A stretch of 64,000 nucleotides of DNA from Paraburkholderia nodosa (GTDB lineage Bacteria > Pseudomonadota > Gammaproteobacteria > Burkholderiales > Burkholderiaceae), in the NCBI RefSeq assembly GCF_001718195.1, contig NZ_MCNV01000010.1:226155-290154 (forward strand). Reading direction: 5' to 3'. Each line of letters opens with the position of its first letter. The stretch's first letter is position 1. The translations under genes were made by a program, and so were the position numbers. Under the pieces are notes generated by a model. The model was not told where the DNA came from, searched no databases, and worked only from the letters and a program-made list of their open reading frames with translations. This document shows, piece after piece, positions 8,856 to 17,880 of the stretch.

Positions 8856-10184
8856 ATGAGTCACTTCGATGAAGCAGCAACCATGCGAAAGGTTTACAAG
8901 CGGCTCGTGCCGCTCCTTTTCTGCATGATGTTTTTCAATTATCTGGACCGCATCAATATCGGGTTCGCCGCACTCGACATGAACTCGGACATGGGCTTCG
9001 ACCCTGCCGTGTTCGGCTTCGCGGGCAGCATTTTCTTTGTCGGCTACATGCTGCTGGAAGTGCCCAGCAATCTGTTGTTGCACCGCGTGGGCGCGCGCCG
9101 CTGGATCGCGCGCATTCTGCTCACGTGGGGTGCCGTTGCGGCCGCAACGGCCTTCGTGTTCAACGCGTCGAGCTTCTACGTGCTGCGCTTTTTGCTCGGC
9201 GTGATGGAAGCGGGCTTTCTGCCGGGTATCGCCGTGTATCTGACCTACTGGTTTCCGGAGCGCTATCGCGCCCGCGCCGTGGGCGGGTACATCATCGCGG
9301 GGTCGTTCTCGGCCGTGCTGGGCGGCCCGCTCTCGACCACCGTCATGACTTACGCGAATGGCGTGCTCGGCATGCACGGCTGGCAGTGGATGTTCATTAT
9401 CGAAGGCGTGCCCGCCATGCTGCTCGGCCTCGTCACGCTGCGCATCATGACCGAGCGCCCCGCCGACGCCGACTGGCTTTCCACGGAAGAGAAGCACTGG
9501 CTCGAAGCCACACTCGCCACGGAGCGCGAGGCGCTGGGAGGCCATCGGCATTTTCCGCTGCTGAAGGTCGCGAGTGACATTCGCGTCTGGAGTCTCGCGT
9601 GTCTGTTCGGCTGCGCGCTGGTCGGCATTTATGGCCTGTTCCTGTGGCTGCCGCAGATCGTGAAGAGCCTGGGCCACCTCAACAACATCGAAGTGGGTTT
9701 CCTCTCCGCCGCGCCGCCGCTGCTGGGCGTGCTGGGCACGTTCCTCGTGAGCCGCAGCTCGGACCGCACCGGCGACCGCAAGTACCACCTCGCATTCGTC
9801 TACGGCATGAGCGCGCTGGCGATTGCGGGCAGCGCGTATGCGCCGAATCCGCTGCTCGCGTATGCGCTGCTTTGCGTGACGGGCCTCTTCATCTACGCGG
9901 GCAACCCGCTGTTCTGGAGCCTTGCCGCTTCGTTCAGAACCGGTGCCGCAGGTGCGGCGACGATCGCGCTCATCAACACGATCGCCCAGTTCGGCGGCGT
10001 GGTGGGGCCGTGGACCATCGGTCTCGTGCGTCACGCCACCGGCAACTTCAAGCTCGCGCTGCTCACCATCGCCGCTTTTCTCGTGGTCGCCACGCTCATC
10101 GCCATCGTGATGCGCGTGAAGCCTGCCGAGCGCGGCGCCTCGAACCCGGCGCTCGTCGGCCATGACGAAGCGACGGAAAGCTGA
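8856..10184 (+). CDS. MFS transporter of the anion:cation symporter (ACS) type
   Basis: A 442-residue, 12-segment inner-membrane carrier. FNYLDRINIGFAAL in the first segment is the ACS-family signature found in phthalate, tartrate and hexuronate uptake proteins. The preferred start at 8856 has a GGAG site (an alternative is the ATG at 8883). Two enzymes for tricarboxylic intermediates of aromatic ring cleavage follow at once, so uptake of an aromatic acid or its dicarboxylic/tricarboxylic derivative is the likely role. The protein is not of the AAHS type that includes the known gallate and protocatechuate transporters, so the substrate remains open. Confidence 0.88.
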   Translation: MSHFDEAATMRKVYKRLVPLLFCMMFFNYLDRINIGFAALDMNSDMGFDPAVFGFAGSIFFVGYMLLEVPSNLLLHRVGARRWIARILLTWGAVAAATAFVFNASSFYVLRFLLGVMEAGFLPGIAVYLTYWFPERYRARAVGGYIIAGSFSAVLGGPLSTTVMTYANGVLGMHGWQWMFIIEGVPAMLLGLVTLRIMTERPADADWLSTEEKHWLEATLATEREALGGHRHFPLLKVASDIRVWSLACLFGCALVGIYGLFLWLPQIVKSLGHLNNIEVGFLSAAPPLLGVLGTFLVSRSSDRTGDRKYHLAFVYGMSALAIAGSAYAPNPLLAYALLCVTGLFIYAGNPLFWSLAASFRTGAAGAATIALINTIAQFGGVVGPWTIGLVRHATGNFKLALLTIAAFLVVATLIAIVMRVKPAERGASNPALVGHDEATES

Positions 10185-10218
10185 CTTGATTCATCCGTAC
10201 ACCTGATGGAATTGCTAC

Positions 10219-11259
10219 ATGATCATTGATTGCCACGGTCACTACACGACCTCGCCGCCCCAGCACGAAGCCTGGCGCGCCAAACAGATCGCCGCGCTCA
10301 AGGACGGCACGCCGATGCCGCCGCGCCCGTCGATCAGCGACGACGAGATTCGCGAAAGCATCGAAAACGGCCAGCGCCGCATTCAGCGCGAGCGCGGCAC
10401 GGACCTGACGATCTTTTCCCCGCGCGCTGCGGGCATGGGCCACCATCAGGCGGGCGCAGAGGCAAATGCGCTTTGGTCCAGCGAATGCAACGATCTCGTG
10501 CATCGCGTGTGCGCGCTTTTCCCGCAGCATTTCGTGGGTGTTTGCCAGTTGCCTCAAGCGCCGGGCGTGACGCCGGAAAACTGCATTCCCGAGCTGCGCC
10601 GCTGCGTGGAGGAACTGGGGTTCGTCGGCTGCAACCTCAACCCGGACCCCTCGGGCGGGCACTGGTCGGGGCCGCCGGTCACGGATCGCTCGTGGTATCC
10701 GCTTTACGAGGCCATGGTGGAGCTCGACGTGCCCGCGATGATCCACGTTTCGTCGTCGTGCAATCCCAACTTTCATGCGACGGGCGCACATTACATCAAC
10801 GGCGACACCTCGGTGTTCATGCAGTTGCTGCAGGGCGATCTGTTTGCCGACTTCCCGGCCTTGCGCTTCATCATTCCACACGGCGGCGGTGCGGTTCCGT
10901 ATCACTGGGGACGCTATCGCGGCCTGGCGCAGGACATGAAGCGCCCGCTCCTGAAGGACTACCTGCTCAAGAACGTGTTCTTCGATACCTGCGTTTATCA
11001 CCAGCCGGGCTCCGATCTGCTCGCCAAGGTGATACCGGTTGAGAACATTTTGTTCGCCTCGGAGACGATCGGCGCGGTGCAGGGCATCGACCCGGAAACC
11101 GGCCACTACTACGACGACACGCGCCGCTATATCGACGCGATCGAATGGCTCAGCGACGCCGACCGGCAACGCATTTACGAAGGCAACGCGCGCGCGGTGT
11201 ACAGCCGGCTTTCCGCGCAGATCGAACGACAAACCGCACTGGAAGGGATCACAAAATGA
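10219..11259 (+). CDS. ligJ: 4-oxalomesaconate hydratase (amidohydrolase superfamily)
   Basis: A 346-residue metal-dependent hydratase. The N-terminal IIDCHGHY supplies the two metal-binding histidines of the amidohydrolase fold, and IPHGGGAVPYHWGR later in the chain matches the LigJ type. The reaction adds water to 4-oxalomesaconate to give 4-carboxy-4-hydroxy-2-oxoadipate in the protocatechuate 4,5-cleavage and gallate pathways. The stop overlaps the start of the aldolase that uses the product (ATGA at 11256-11259), which strongly supports the assignment. Length is close to that of known LigJ proteins. Confidence 0.88.
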   Translation: MIIDCHGHYTTSPPQHEAWRAKQIAALKDGTPMPPRPSISDDEIRESIENGQRRIQRERGTDLTIFSPRAAGMGHHQAGAEANALWSSECNDLVHRVCALFPQHFVGVCQLPQAPGVTPENCIPELRRCVEELGFVGCNLNPDPSGGHWSGPPVTDRSWYPLYEAMVELDVPAMIHVSSSCNPNFHATGAHYINGDTSVFMQLLQGDLFADFPALRFIIPHGGGAVPYHWGRYRGLAQDMKRPLLKDYLLKNVFFDTCVYHQPGSDLLAKVIPVENILFASETIGAVQGIDPETGHYYDDTRRYIDAIEWLSDADRQRIYEGNARAVYSRLSAQIERQTALEGITK

Positions 11260-11927
11260 ACCAGATTGGCTGGCGCGAACACGAGTCTGCCCCGCAGGCC
11301 AGCGCAGCGACGCTCGCCGCGTTGCGCGAACTGCAGGTGTCGCTCCTGAGCGACAACATGGCGCGCTCGAGCGGCATTCTCGGCCTGCAGCCGTTCCACA
11401 AGCCGAGGCCGATGGCGGGCACGGCGGTGACGGTGCGCACGCGTCCCGGCGACAATCTCGCCATCCATCGCGCGTTCGACTTCTGCCGGCCGGGCGACGT
11501 GCTCGTGATCGATGGGGCGGGCGAGGTGACCCAGGCCCTGATGGGCGACATCATGTCGAGCTACGCGGAAAGCCTCGGTGTGCAGGGGCTCGTGATCGAC
11601 GGCGCGATCCGCGACGTCGGCGCGATTCGTCAGCGCGACTTTCCGGTGTATGCGCGCGGCGTGACACACCGCGGGCCCTACAAGAACGGACCGGGCGAAA
11701 TCAACGTGCCGGTGACCATCGGCAGGATGGTCGTCAATCCCGGCGACATCATCGTGGGGGACGAGGACGGCTTGCTCGCCATCGCGCCCGCAGATGTGGA
11801 GGCCGTCATTGCGGGCGCGCGCCGGCAGGCCGAAAAGGAGGCCGCCGCATTGCAGGCGATCTCCGAAGGGCGCTTCGACCGCGCATGGGTGATGCCCCAC
11901 ATCGAGCGCATGAGAAGCGGCGCCTGA
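11256..11927 (+). CDS. ligK: 4-carboxy-4-hydroxy-2-oxoadipate aldolase (LigK/RraA fold)
   Basis: A 223-residue class II pyruvate aldolase. VIDGAIRDVGAI contains the Arg-Asp pair used for metal and pyruvate binding in this family, and the RraA-like core (GDIIVGDEDGLLAIAP) is present. It splits 4-carboxy-4-hydroxy-2-oxoadipate to pyruvate and oxaloacetate. The frame is open to 11145, but that part lies inside ligJ; the ATG at 11256 overlaps the ligJ stop, so translation is coupled. The upstream ring-cleavage dioxygenase and lactonase genes are not in this window. Confidence 0.88.
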   Translation: MNQIGWREHESAPQASAATLAALRELQVSLLSDNMARSSGILGLQPFHKPRPMAGTAVTVRTRPGDNLAIHRAFDFCRPGDVLVIDGAGEVTQALMGDIMSSYAESLGVQGLVIDGAIRDVGAIRQRDFPVYARGVTHRGPYKNGPGEINVPVTIGRMVVNPGDIIVGDEDGLLAIAPADVEAVIAGARRQAEKEAAALQAISEGRFDRAWVMPHIERMRSGA

Positions 11928-12006
11928 TGAGCCCAGGCGGCTCCAGGCGTTAAGATGCGCGCTGGAGCTTGTGCTCCCTCGCTCAATCGCAGACCCCTCT
12001 TGTTCC

Positions 12007-12399
12007 ATGACCCGATATCTTGACGCTGCCGCGCTGCGCGAACTCGCCGAACGCGCGGAGCAAACCGACCCGCCGCCGTGTACCTGCACGAAAACGCCGC
12101 TGGATGGCTGGCAATCGCAGCCGCTCTCGCTCGACGAGCGGCAACTGGAACAGATCGGCACGCTCGTTAGTGCGGACGAGGCCGAACCGACCTTCGCCGA
12201 ACATCTGCCTGGAGAGACGGGCTACTGGTCGGAGAATGCGCCGATCGCGCCCCGGTACTTTCCGTATAACCGTTGCGGCGTGTGGAAATGCACGCTGTGC
12301 GGACGGCTTTACCTTCGTTATACGGAAGGTGGCGGCTATTTCGTCGATCAGCGTATCCGTGCGTTGAAAGCGCGTTTGATCGAGGATGTGCCGCTTTGA
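12007..12399 (+). CDS. Hypothetical protein with a paired-cysteine (zinc-ribbon-like) pattern
   Basis: A 130-residue protein I cannot name. CTC occurs near residue 28, and WKCTLCGRLYLRY near residues 95-107, so the cysteines could form a small metal site; the preceding NRC adds another. There is no signal peptide or membrane segment. The frame begins at 11971, but the ATG at 12007 opens a plausible helix (TRYLDAAALRELAERAEQ). It stands alone, 79 bases after the aldolase gene, followed by a long non-coding stretch. Confidence 0.7.
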   Translation: MTRYLDAAALRELAERAEQTDPPPCTCTKTPLDGWQSQPLSLDERQLEQIGTLVSADEAEPTFAEHLPGETGYWSENAPIAPRYFPYNRCGVWKCTLCGRLYLRYTEGGGYFVDQRIRALKARLIEDVPL

Positions 12400-13026
12400 A
12401 CTTCTGATTCCCGCGCGCTTATATTCGTGGTGAATCAAACGGAGGTCAGGCTTTTCCCTGGCCTCTAATTCATTTCTGGCGGCTTGATCTTCGAATGACC
12501 GCCAATGTCGCTTTCGACTTCACAACCGAACCTTACATGCGTGTCCCGTTTGCGCGCGGCTCAATCGACGCCGCGCCAAACGCCGCATATCGATGTGCCC
12601 CCGCATCAAAACCTCCCAAGACAAGCTAAAGCTCGCTCTTCAAGGCCCTCGCGGCATTGCAGTGCAGGAAATGGCGCGGCACAGCACGTCTGGATTCTTT
12701 TGCCGATCTGATCAATTCTGAGTTTCATTCCAGAAAAAAAGATGTGAACCGAAACTTACTGAGCGCGATGCTTCTAGTCCTCGATAAGTTTCTACAGCCA
12801 TACATTCATAGGCGCTTTTAAATAGAAACGATCAATTTCTTTTGCTGTGCATTATTACCGCTCCTTGCGCATCCTTACGTCCATATCGAAGCCCGCCATT
12901 GCGCCGCTTCAAGAAAATGGATGACGTGAGCCGCGGCGCGATGAGGATTCATCGAGGCGCTCCCGCAGATTCCGAGAGGCATTCGCGTGTTGATCCACTT
13001 GTTCTGTTGCTCAAAGGAGCCGACTG
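12400..13026. other. Long intergenic region with an AT-rich stretch
   Basis: No convincing gene is present; the short frames have poor codon use and no recognisable motif. Roughly 12720-12870 is distinctly more AT-rich than its surroundings and may hold the promoter of the downstream lipoprotein gene, whose AAAGGAG ribosome-binding site is at about 13013-13019. Confidence 0.5.
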
Positions 13027-14172
13027 ATGAATAAACCCTTATTGGCCTTTCTACTCGCGGCGACGGTGGCCGTTGCCGGTTGCGGAGGCTCGGACTCCTC
13101 GAGTTCCAACCCGGCGTCGGCCGCGGCCACACCGTCTGCGCCCAAACTGCTCTCGAACATTGTCGTGCCCAATACGACGAGCCCGGCGTTCAGCTTCGAT
13201 ATCGGCTATGTCGAAGCGGGCCGGTACTATCTGGCCGATCGCAACAACAAGTCCGTCGATGTCGTCGATACCAAAACGAAAGCGCTGCTCGCGCAGATTC
13301 CGGGCAACTTCACCGGTGCGGGCGCGAGCACCGATGCGTCCGGGCCTGACGGCATCGTGGGCGTGACAGGAACGAATACGCTGTACGTAGGGGACGTCGA
13401 TAGCGTGAAGATCGTCGACACGTCCGCGATGCAAACGGTCAAGACGATCCCCATCAGCACGTCGGGCTCGCGCGTCGATGAAGGCTGCTACGATCCCGAC
13501 GACCATCTCGTCATCTTTGCGAGCCCCGGCGACACGCCGCCCTACGTGACCTTCATTTCGACCACGACGCAAGCTGTCGTCAACAAACTGGTATTCAACG
13601 GCTCTTCAGGCCTGGAAGCCTGCGTGTACGATCCGGTCTCGAAGAACTTTCTCATCAACAACGACGGAACCGCCGCCAACCCCGACGGCGAACTCGACGT
13701 GATCACCGCCAGTTCGGTCACGTCGGGCGCGCCTGCGGTGAGCAAGGCGTTTGCGCTCGGCAAATGCGGCCCCTCCGGCATTGCGCTCGGTCCCAACAGC
13801 GACGTGCTGATTGGTTGCGATCCTTCTGCGGGCGATCCGCTCATTACGCTGATCCTCGATCGCAATGCGGGTACGCAACTCGCGTCGGTGCCGTTCGGCG
13901 GCGTGGACCAGGTGGCTTATGATCCCGCGTCGAATCGCTACTTCCTGCCTGCGCGCCACTACGTCACGAGCGGGACCGCGGCGTCTTCGGGCTATACGCC
14001 GACCATGGGTGTGATCGACGGCGCGACGCGCAAGCTCATTTATACCGTGGCGGTGGGGACAGGCGCGCACTCGGTGGGCATCGACAGCAGCCTTGGTGAG
14101 GTCTTCGTGCCGTACCAGCCCGGGTCGACGGCATTCCCGAATGGCGGGATATCGGTGTTCTCGACGCAGTAG
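13027..14172 (+). CDS. Secreted beta-propeller lipoprotein (YVTN/YncE-like)
   Basis: A 381-residue envelope protein. The first 19 residues are a lipoprotein signal with lipobox VAGC, so the mature protein would begin at Cys19 and be membrane-anchored. A Ser-rich linker follows. The rest consists of repeated strands such as YLADRNNKSVDVVDTKTK and LYVGDVDSVKIVDTS, which resemble blades of a seven-bladed YVTN beta-propeller. The enzymatic or binding role is unknown. A strong AAAGGAG ribosome-binding site precedes the ATG, and a clear terminator follows at 14199. It appears to be a single-gene unit. Confidence 0.8.
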   Translation: MNKPLLAFLLAATVAVAGCGGSDSSSSNPASAAATPSAPKLLSNIVVPNTTSPAFSFDIGYVEAGRYYLADRNNKSVDVVDTKTKALLAQIPGNFTGAGASTDASGPDGIVGVTGTNTLYVGDVDSVKIVDTSAMQTVKTIPISTSGSRVDEGCYDPDDHLVIFASPGDTPPYVTFISTTTQAVVNKLVFNGSSGLEACVYDPVSKNFLINNDGTAANPDGELDVITASSVTSGAPAVSKAFALGKCGPSGIALGPNSDVLIGCDPSAGDPLITLILDRNAGTQLASVPFGGVDQVAYDPASNRYFLPARHYVTSGTAASSGYTPTMGVIDGATRKLIYTVAVGTGAHSVGIDSSLGEVFVPYQPGSTAFPNGGISVFSTQ

Positions 14173-14198
14173 CCGCAAAGTTTCAGGCCTTGGCACAC

Positions 14199-14235
14199 AG
14201 CCGGCGGACGTGAAAATCGTCCGCTGGCTTTTTTG
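14199..14235 (+). terminator. Rho-independent terminator of the beta-propeller gene
   Basis: AGCCGGCGGACG pairs with CGTCCGCTGGCT (one mismatch) around a short loop, followed immediately by a run of six T. It begins 26 bases after the stop codon. Confidence 0.85.
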
Positions 14236-14330
14236 TTTCTTCCGCCACTTCGGCCCAGCGCTCCCTTACGGTGATGACGTTTCGCACGGTGCGGGCTCCC
14301 GGACCTGTTCCAACATCATTGAACCGGCGC

Positions 14331-14393
14331 ATGGGTGTTCGGGAACTCGCCAATGTAGTGAAGCTGTCCGTTTCGGCCGTGTCGCGCGCCTGA
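14331..14393 (+). pseudogene. Remnant of a LacI-family regulator (N-terminal HTH only)
   Basis: The ATG at 14331 opens a 20-codon frame whose product (MGVRELANVVKLSVSAVSRA) matches the DNA-recognition helices at the very start of LacI-family repressors. It stops with TGA just where the conserved LNG.. segment would begin. Nothing of the sugar-binding domain follows, so this is a truncated relic. It hints that a sugar-utilisation locus was deleted here. Confidence 0.55.
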
Positions 14394-14397
14394 CGGC

Positions 14398-14541
14398 GTG
14401 AACGAATCGTTGCCGCTCACCCTGCGGCAATGGCCCGAACTGCGCGATGCCGGCGAGCTGAAGGCGCAAGCGGCTGAGCCGGGCGTGCAGGTGCAGTTGC
14501 CGTCGGGCGGCGGAGAGGTCGTGTTGCGCATTCGGGCTTAA
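14398..14541 (+). pseudogene. Possible C-terminal fragment of an unknown protein
   Basis: An open frame of 47 codons starting with GTG encodes a Leu/Glu-rich segment ending in GGGEVVLRIRA and a stop. Codon use is typical of the host, and the sequence looks like the C-terminus of a larger protein whose front is missing. It is in a different frame from the LacI remnant just upstream. I cannot name the family; both may be the two ends of one deletion. Confidence 0.3.
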
Positions 14542-14581
14542 CAACGCGCAACGCGAAGCGTTGCAAACGCCAGAAATACAA

Positions 14582-14619
14582 CTGGCCCGCCATCGCAACA
14601 CACTGCGATGGCGGGCCAG
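14582..14619 (-). terminator. Terminator hairpin of the DUF4148 gene
   Basis: CTGGCCCGCCATCGCA and TGCGATGGCGGGCCAG form a perfect 16-base-pair stem with a six-base loop, 42 bases beyond the DUF4148 stop. On the minus strand it is followed by TTGTATTT. Confidence 0.75.
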
Positions 14620-14660
14620 AAGGCAACGACTACAAAAGCGCGGCTATTCAGCCTGGCAAC

Positions 14661-14927
14661 TTACTGCGCTGCCTGACCGGCTTGCGACGAACCGTTGTTC
14701 ACGCCGCCCACTGCGCTGTTTTGCGCAGCGACGCGAGCTTCGGCGGCTTGAACGTTCGCCGGATATTCATTGGGGTTCGAACGTGCCGGATTGAAGCCGG
14801 CCTTTTCGACCTGGACCATGTCTGCACGGACTTGCGCGCGCGTCACGGGCTGGTTCGACTGGGCGAACACGGCAACGGGAGCGGCGAGGGCGGCAGCGAT
14901 AACGACGGCTTGGACGAGCGATTTCAT
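14661..14927 (-). CDS. DUF4148 domain-containing secreted protein
   Basis: An 88-residue exported protein. Residues 1-22 are a typical signal peptide with cleavage after AVFA. The mature part contains TRAQVRADMVQVEKAGFNP, the hallmark of DUF4148, a family of small envelope proteins abundant in Burkholderia and relatives. Function is not established for the family. It has its own terminator and is a stand-alone gene, which is usual for these proteins. Confidence 0.92.
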   Translation of the reverse strand: MKSLVQAVVIAAALAAPVAVFAQSNQPVTRAQVRADMVQVEKAGFNPARSNPNEYPANVQAAEARVAAQNSAVGGVNNGSSQAGQAAQ

Positions 14928-15118
14928 GACTAACCTCCAGATTTACTTTCTTCTTGAACTGCCTACAGGGTTGTAAGCAGCGGTGAAGTCAGTGTAGGAG
15001 GGCCGGGCACTAGGGTAAATACCTAATAGCCGAATTCACTGTTTCCGCCAGGAGAACAATCCGGGCACGACGGTGGCACGAGCCAGCAATTCCCCGAACG
15101 CGGCGGGAGCGAATGGGG

Positions 15119-16195
15119 TCAGACTATGCCGGGCGCGACACCGACCGTATCGACGAACTCGGTCTTGCCCATGCCGCGCGACTTGGCCCGATACATGGCG
15201 CTGTCCACGGCGCGCATCAAGGTTCGCGCATCGAGCGAGCGGCTGCCGCTGCCTTCCGTGAGCAGGCACACACCGATGCTGCACGACACGGTCACCGGAT
15301 AGCCGCCCACGGTGCGCATGTTGGCGAGAATCGCGTGGATGCTGTTGGCGACGGTCAGCGCGTCGTTCTTGTCGTAGACGTGACGCGCCAGCACCACGAA
15401 CTCGTCGCCGCCCAATCGTGCGAGCGTGTCGCCGCGCCGCATGCGGCGCACCAGTGCCGCGGCGAAGCTGCGCAGCAGTTCGTCGCCTACCGCGTGCCCG
15501 AAGGAGTCGTTCACTTCCTTGAAGCCGTCGAGATCGACGAGCAGCATGGCCGTGCGATCGACTTCGGCGGTGCGCGTAAAGAGCGTGCGCCCAATGGCCT
15601 GCTCGAGACGCACGCGGTTGTAGAGTCCGGTGAGCGGATCGGTCGAGGCCTGGCGTTCCAGCCGGTGGACGAGTACCGCCAGATAGATGGACGTCGCAAC
15701 GATGCTGAGCGCAATGCCGAGCGCGGCCGTGATATTGGCGCCCCACCACGGTTGCCAATGCATCAGGCCCATGATGCCGACGAGCGCCACGAAGCAGGAA
15801 AGGCCCAGCATGCGCTGGCCATAGCGGCAGCCCGCGCCGACCAGAAACCAGAAGGCCACCCACAAGAGCGGCAGCGCGGCCGTTCCGCCTACGGCCAGCG
15901 CGCCGGTGACGATGGCCTGATCGGCGAACGTGGCGAGCGTGAGGCGTACGAGCGAGCGCGCTGGCGCGACGGTGACTGCCACATACGATATGACGCCGAA
16001 CGCCACATAAGCGGTGACCGCCAGAAGCGTTGCGTAGACGTGGGTCGAGCGATAGATCGAGCAGGCAACGAGGTAGGCAAGAAGGACGACAGAACCGAGC
16101 GTGATGCGCAGTACGGCCTGCTCCTTCTCTGGGTCCTTCGGAAATGCACGAAACAACGCTTTCCCGGGCCAGGAATATGTTTCCGTCTCGCCCAT
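15119..16195 (-). CDS. Membrane-bound diguanylate cyclase (GGDEF)
   Basis: A 358-residue protein predicted to make cyclic di-GMP from two GTP. About six hydrophobic segments fill residues 28-178, followed by the cyclase domain from DPLTGLYNR. The active-site GGDEF is at residues 262-266, and the product-inhibition site RRGD (RxxD) lies at 253-256, exactly five residues before it, so feedback inhibition is likely. No EAL domain is present. I chose the ATG at 16195 over the upstream frame start because the extra residues are not hydrophobic or conserved-looking. The membrane domain presumably senses a signal, but I do not recognise its type. It is divergent from a serine hydrolase. Confidence 0.92.
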   Translation of the reverse strand: MGETETYSWPGKALFRAFPKDPEKEQAVLRITLGSVVLLAYLVACSIYRSTHVYATLLAVTAYVAFGVISYVAVTVAPARSLVRLTLATFADQAIVTGALAVGGTAALPLLWVAFWFLVGAGCRYGQRMLGLSCFVALVGIMGLMHWQPWWGANITAALGIALSIVATSIYLAVLVHRLERQASTDPLTGLYNRVRLEQAIGRTLFTRTAEVDRTAMLLVDLDGFKEVNDSFGHAVGDELLRSFAAALVRRMRRGDTLARLGGDEFVVLARHVYDKNDALTVANSIHAILANMRTVGGYPVTVSCSIGVCLLTEGSGSRSLDARTLMRAVDSAMYRAKSRGMGKTEFVDTVGVAPGIV

Positions 16196-16407
16196 CGCAG
16201 CCCCCCGCTGTAATTCTGTATTTTGTCGCCCGGTAGTGTACCCCACACATACTGCGAGTCGAGGCGCTAAAAAAACGAAATTTCAGCTCGCAGGATGGCG
16301 GCGCGTGTGGCAATGCGACTTCGCGCCGAATGACCGATACTGTGACGCGCATCGCGTGCAATCCATCGGTTCCGAATACGCTCGGTCAATGCATTCAAGG
16401 AGGCGTC

Positions 16408-17661
16408 ATGGGTAGGGAAGGTCTGGAAAAGCAGGGCATGTCGTGTGAGCGGCTCGCGCGGATCGAACGTTTTCTCGAAGAGAACTACGTCGCGACCGGT
16501 ACGCTCGCGGGCACCGTCACGCAGGTATGGCGGCGCGGCGAACTCGCGCTGAACTCGGTGCTGGGTCTCGCCGACCGCGAACGGCGCACGCCGATGGCCG
16601 AGGACTCCATCTTCCGCATCTACTCGATGACCAAACCCGTTACGTCGGTGGCGATCATGATGCTGGTCGAGGAGTGCAGGATTGCGCTCGACGACCCCGT
16701 CAGCAAGTACATCCCGTCGTGGGAAAAACTTGCCGTGTACGCGGGCGGTTTCATGGAGAGCTTCCAGACCCGCGCGAGCGCGCGCCCGATGCGCGTGGTC
16801 GACCTGTTGCGGCATACCTCGGGGCTGACCTACGGCTTTCAGCAGAACACCAATGTCGATGCGGCCTATCGCAAGCTGAAAGTGGGCGAGCTTGCGACCG
16901 CGGGCACGCTCGACGAAATGATCGAGAAACTGGCCACGCTGCCGCTGGAATTCTCTCCGGGCGACGCGTGGAATTATTCGGTTTCCACGGACGTGCTCGG
17001 CTATCTCGTCGGCAAGGTCAGCGGCATGGCCTTCGAGGACTTTCTGAAAACGCGGATCTTCGATCCGCTCGGCATGGTCGACACGGCCTTTTATGTGCCG
17101 CCGGAGAAGGTGTCGCGCTTCTGCGCCTGCTATGCCATCGGCGCGCTCGGCTCGAAGGTCGTTTCCGAAAAGGGTCCGGAGCTGCAGGACGATCCTCACA
17201 CGAGCCCATATCGCGAGCCGCCCTCGTTCGTTTCGGGCGGTGGCGGCCTCGTTTCCACGGCGGCGGATTACATGCGGTTTGCGCGCATGCTGCTGCAGGG
17301 CGGCGAGCTGGACGGCGTGCGGCTCCTGGGGCCGAAGACCATCGAGCTGATGACCGCCAACCATCTGCCGGGCGGTGTCGACCTGCCGCGCCTCTCGCGC
17401 TCGATGTTCACCGAAGCGGCTTATGAAGGCGTTGGCTTCGGGCTCGGCTTCGCCACGACGATTGCGCCCGCATCCACGCTGATTCCGGGCAGCGCGGGCG
17501 ACTTCTTCTGGGGCGGCGCGGCCAGCACCTTCTTCTGGGCCGATCCGCGCGAGGACATGATCGTGCTGTTTCTCACCCAACTCCTGCCTTCGACTGCGTA
17601 CCCGATTCGCCGGCAGTTGCGCACGCTCGTTTACAGCGCGATTACGGAGTGCGAACGCTGA
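16408..17661 (+). CDS. Serine hydrolase of the class C beta-lactamase/EstB family
   Basis: A 417-residue cytoplasmic hydrolase. The catalytic SxxK motif is SMTK at residues 73-76, the second motif is Tyr190 in WNYSVS, and a C-terminal FFWGGAAST corresponds to the third active-site box. The lack of a signal peptide and the YSV rather than YSN motif favour an EstB-like esterase over a true beta-lactamase. The start at 16408 is set by AAGGAGG four bases upstream of it; the frame itself opens at 16330. It is a stand-alone gene with a possible terminator 39 bases downstream. Confidence 0.9.
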   Translation: MGREGLEKQGMSCERLARIERFLEENYVATGTLAGTVTQVWRRGELALNSVLGLADRERRTPMAEDSIFRIYSMTKPVTSVAIMMLVEECRIALDDPVSKYIPSWEKLAVYAGGFMESFQTRASARPMRVVDLLRHTSGLTYGFQQNTNVDAAYRKLKVGELATAGTLDEMIEKLATLPLEFSPGDAWNYSVSTDVLGYLVGKVSGMAFEDFLKTRIFDPLGMVDTAFYVPPEKVSRFCACYAIGALGSKVVSEKGPELQDDPHTSPYREPPSFVSGGGGLVSTAADYMRFARMLLQGGELDGVRLLGPKTIELMTANHLPGGVDLPRLSRSMFTEAAYEGVGFGLGFATTIAPASTLIPGSAGDFFWGGAASTFFWADPREDMIVLFLTQLLPSTAYPIRRQLRTLVYSAITECER

Positions 17662-17699
17662 GCGGCGCGCCTGGCGTTCGCGCGTGGCAATGACATTGT

Positions 17700-17738
17700 A
17701 AGAGGCTTGCTGGCGGGACTGCTGGCGGCCTCTTTTAC
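17700..17738 (+). terminator. Possible terminator of the serine hydrolase gene
   Basis: AAGAGGC and GCCTCTT pair across a 21-base loop and are followed by TTACG. The long loop and short T-run make this only moderately convincing. Confidence 0.4.
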
Positions 17739-17880
17739 GTTCCGCAATACCTTCCCGTTAATTGGAAGATAGGTTCCTGATATCAACGGATTCTCTCGCG
17801 ATTCAGAGTGCGTAGCATCTGCCGCGATGCAAGCGGTGCATTGGCGCGCGAAAGCCCGCTATCGAGCGGGCCGCGCGCGT

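Noticed and set aside
12505..12711. A 68-codon plus-strand frame in the long intergenic region
   Set aside because: No ribosome-binding site and a composition unlike real genes; no motif.
15113..16213. A 366-codon plus-strand frame
   Set aside because: Shadow of the diguanylate cyclase gene, which carries the intact GGDEF and RxxD sites.
16408..17661. Class C beta-lactamase (antibiotic resistance) for the serine hydrolase
   Set aside because: There is no signal peptide and the second motif is YSV rather than YSN, so an esterase-type hydrolase is more likely.
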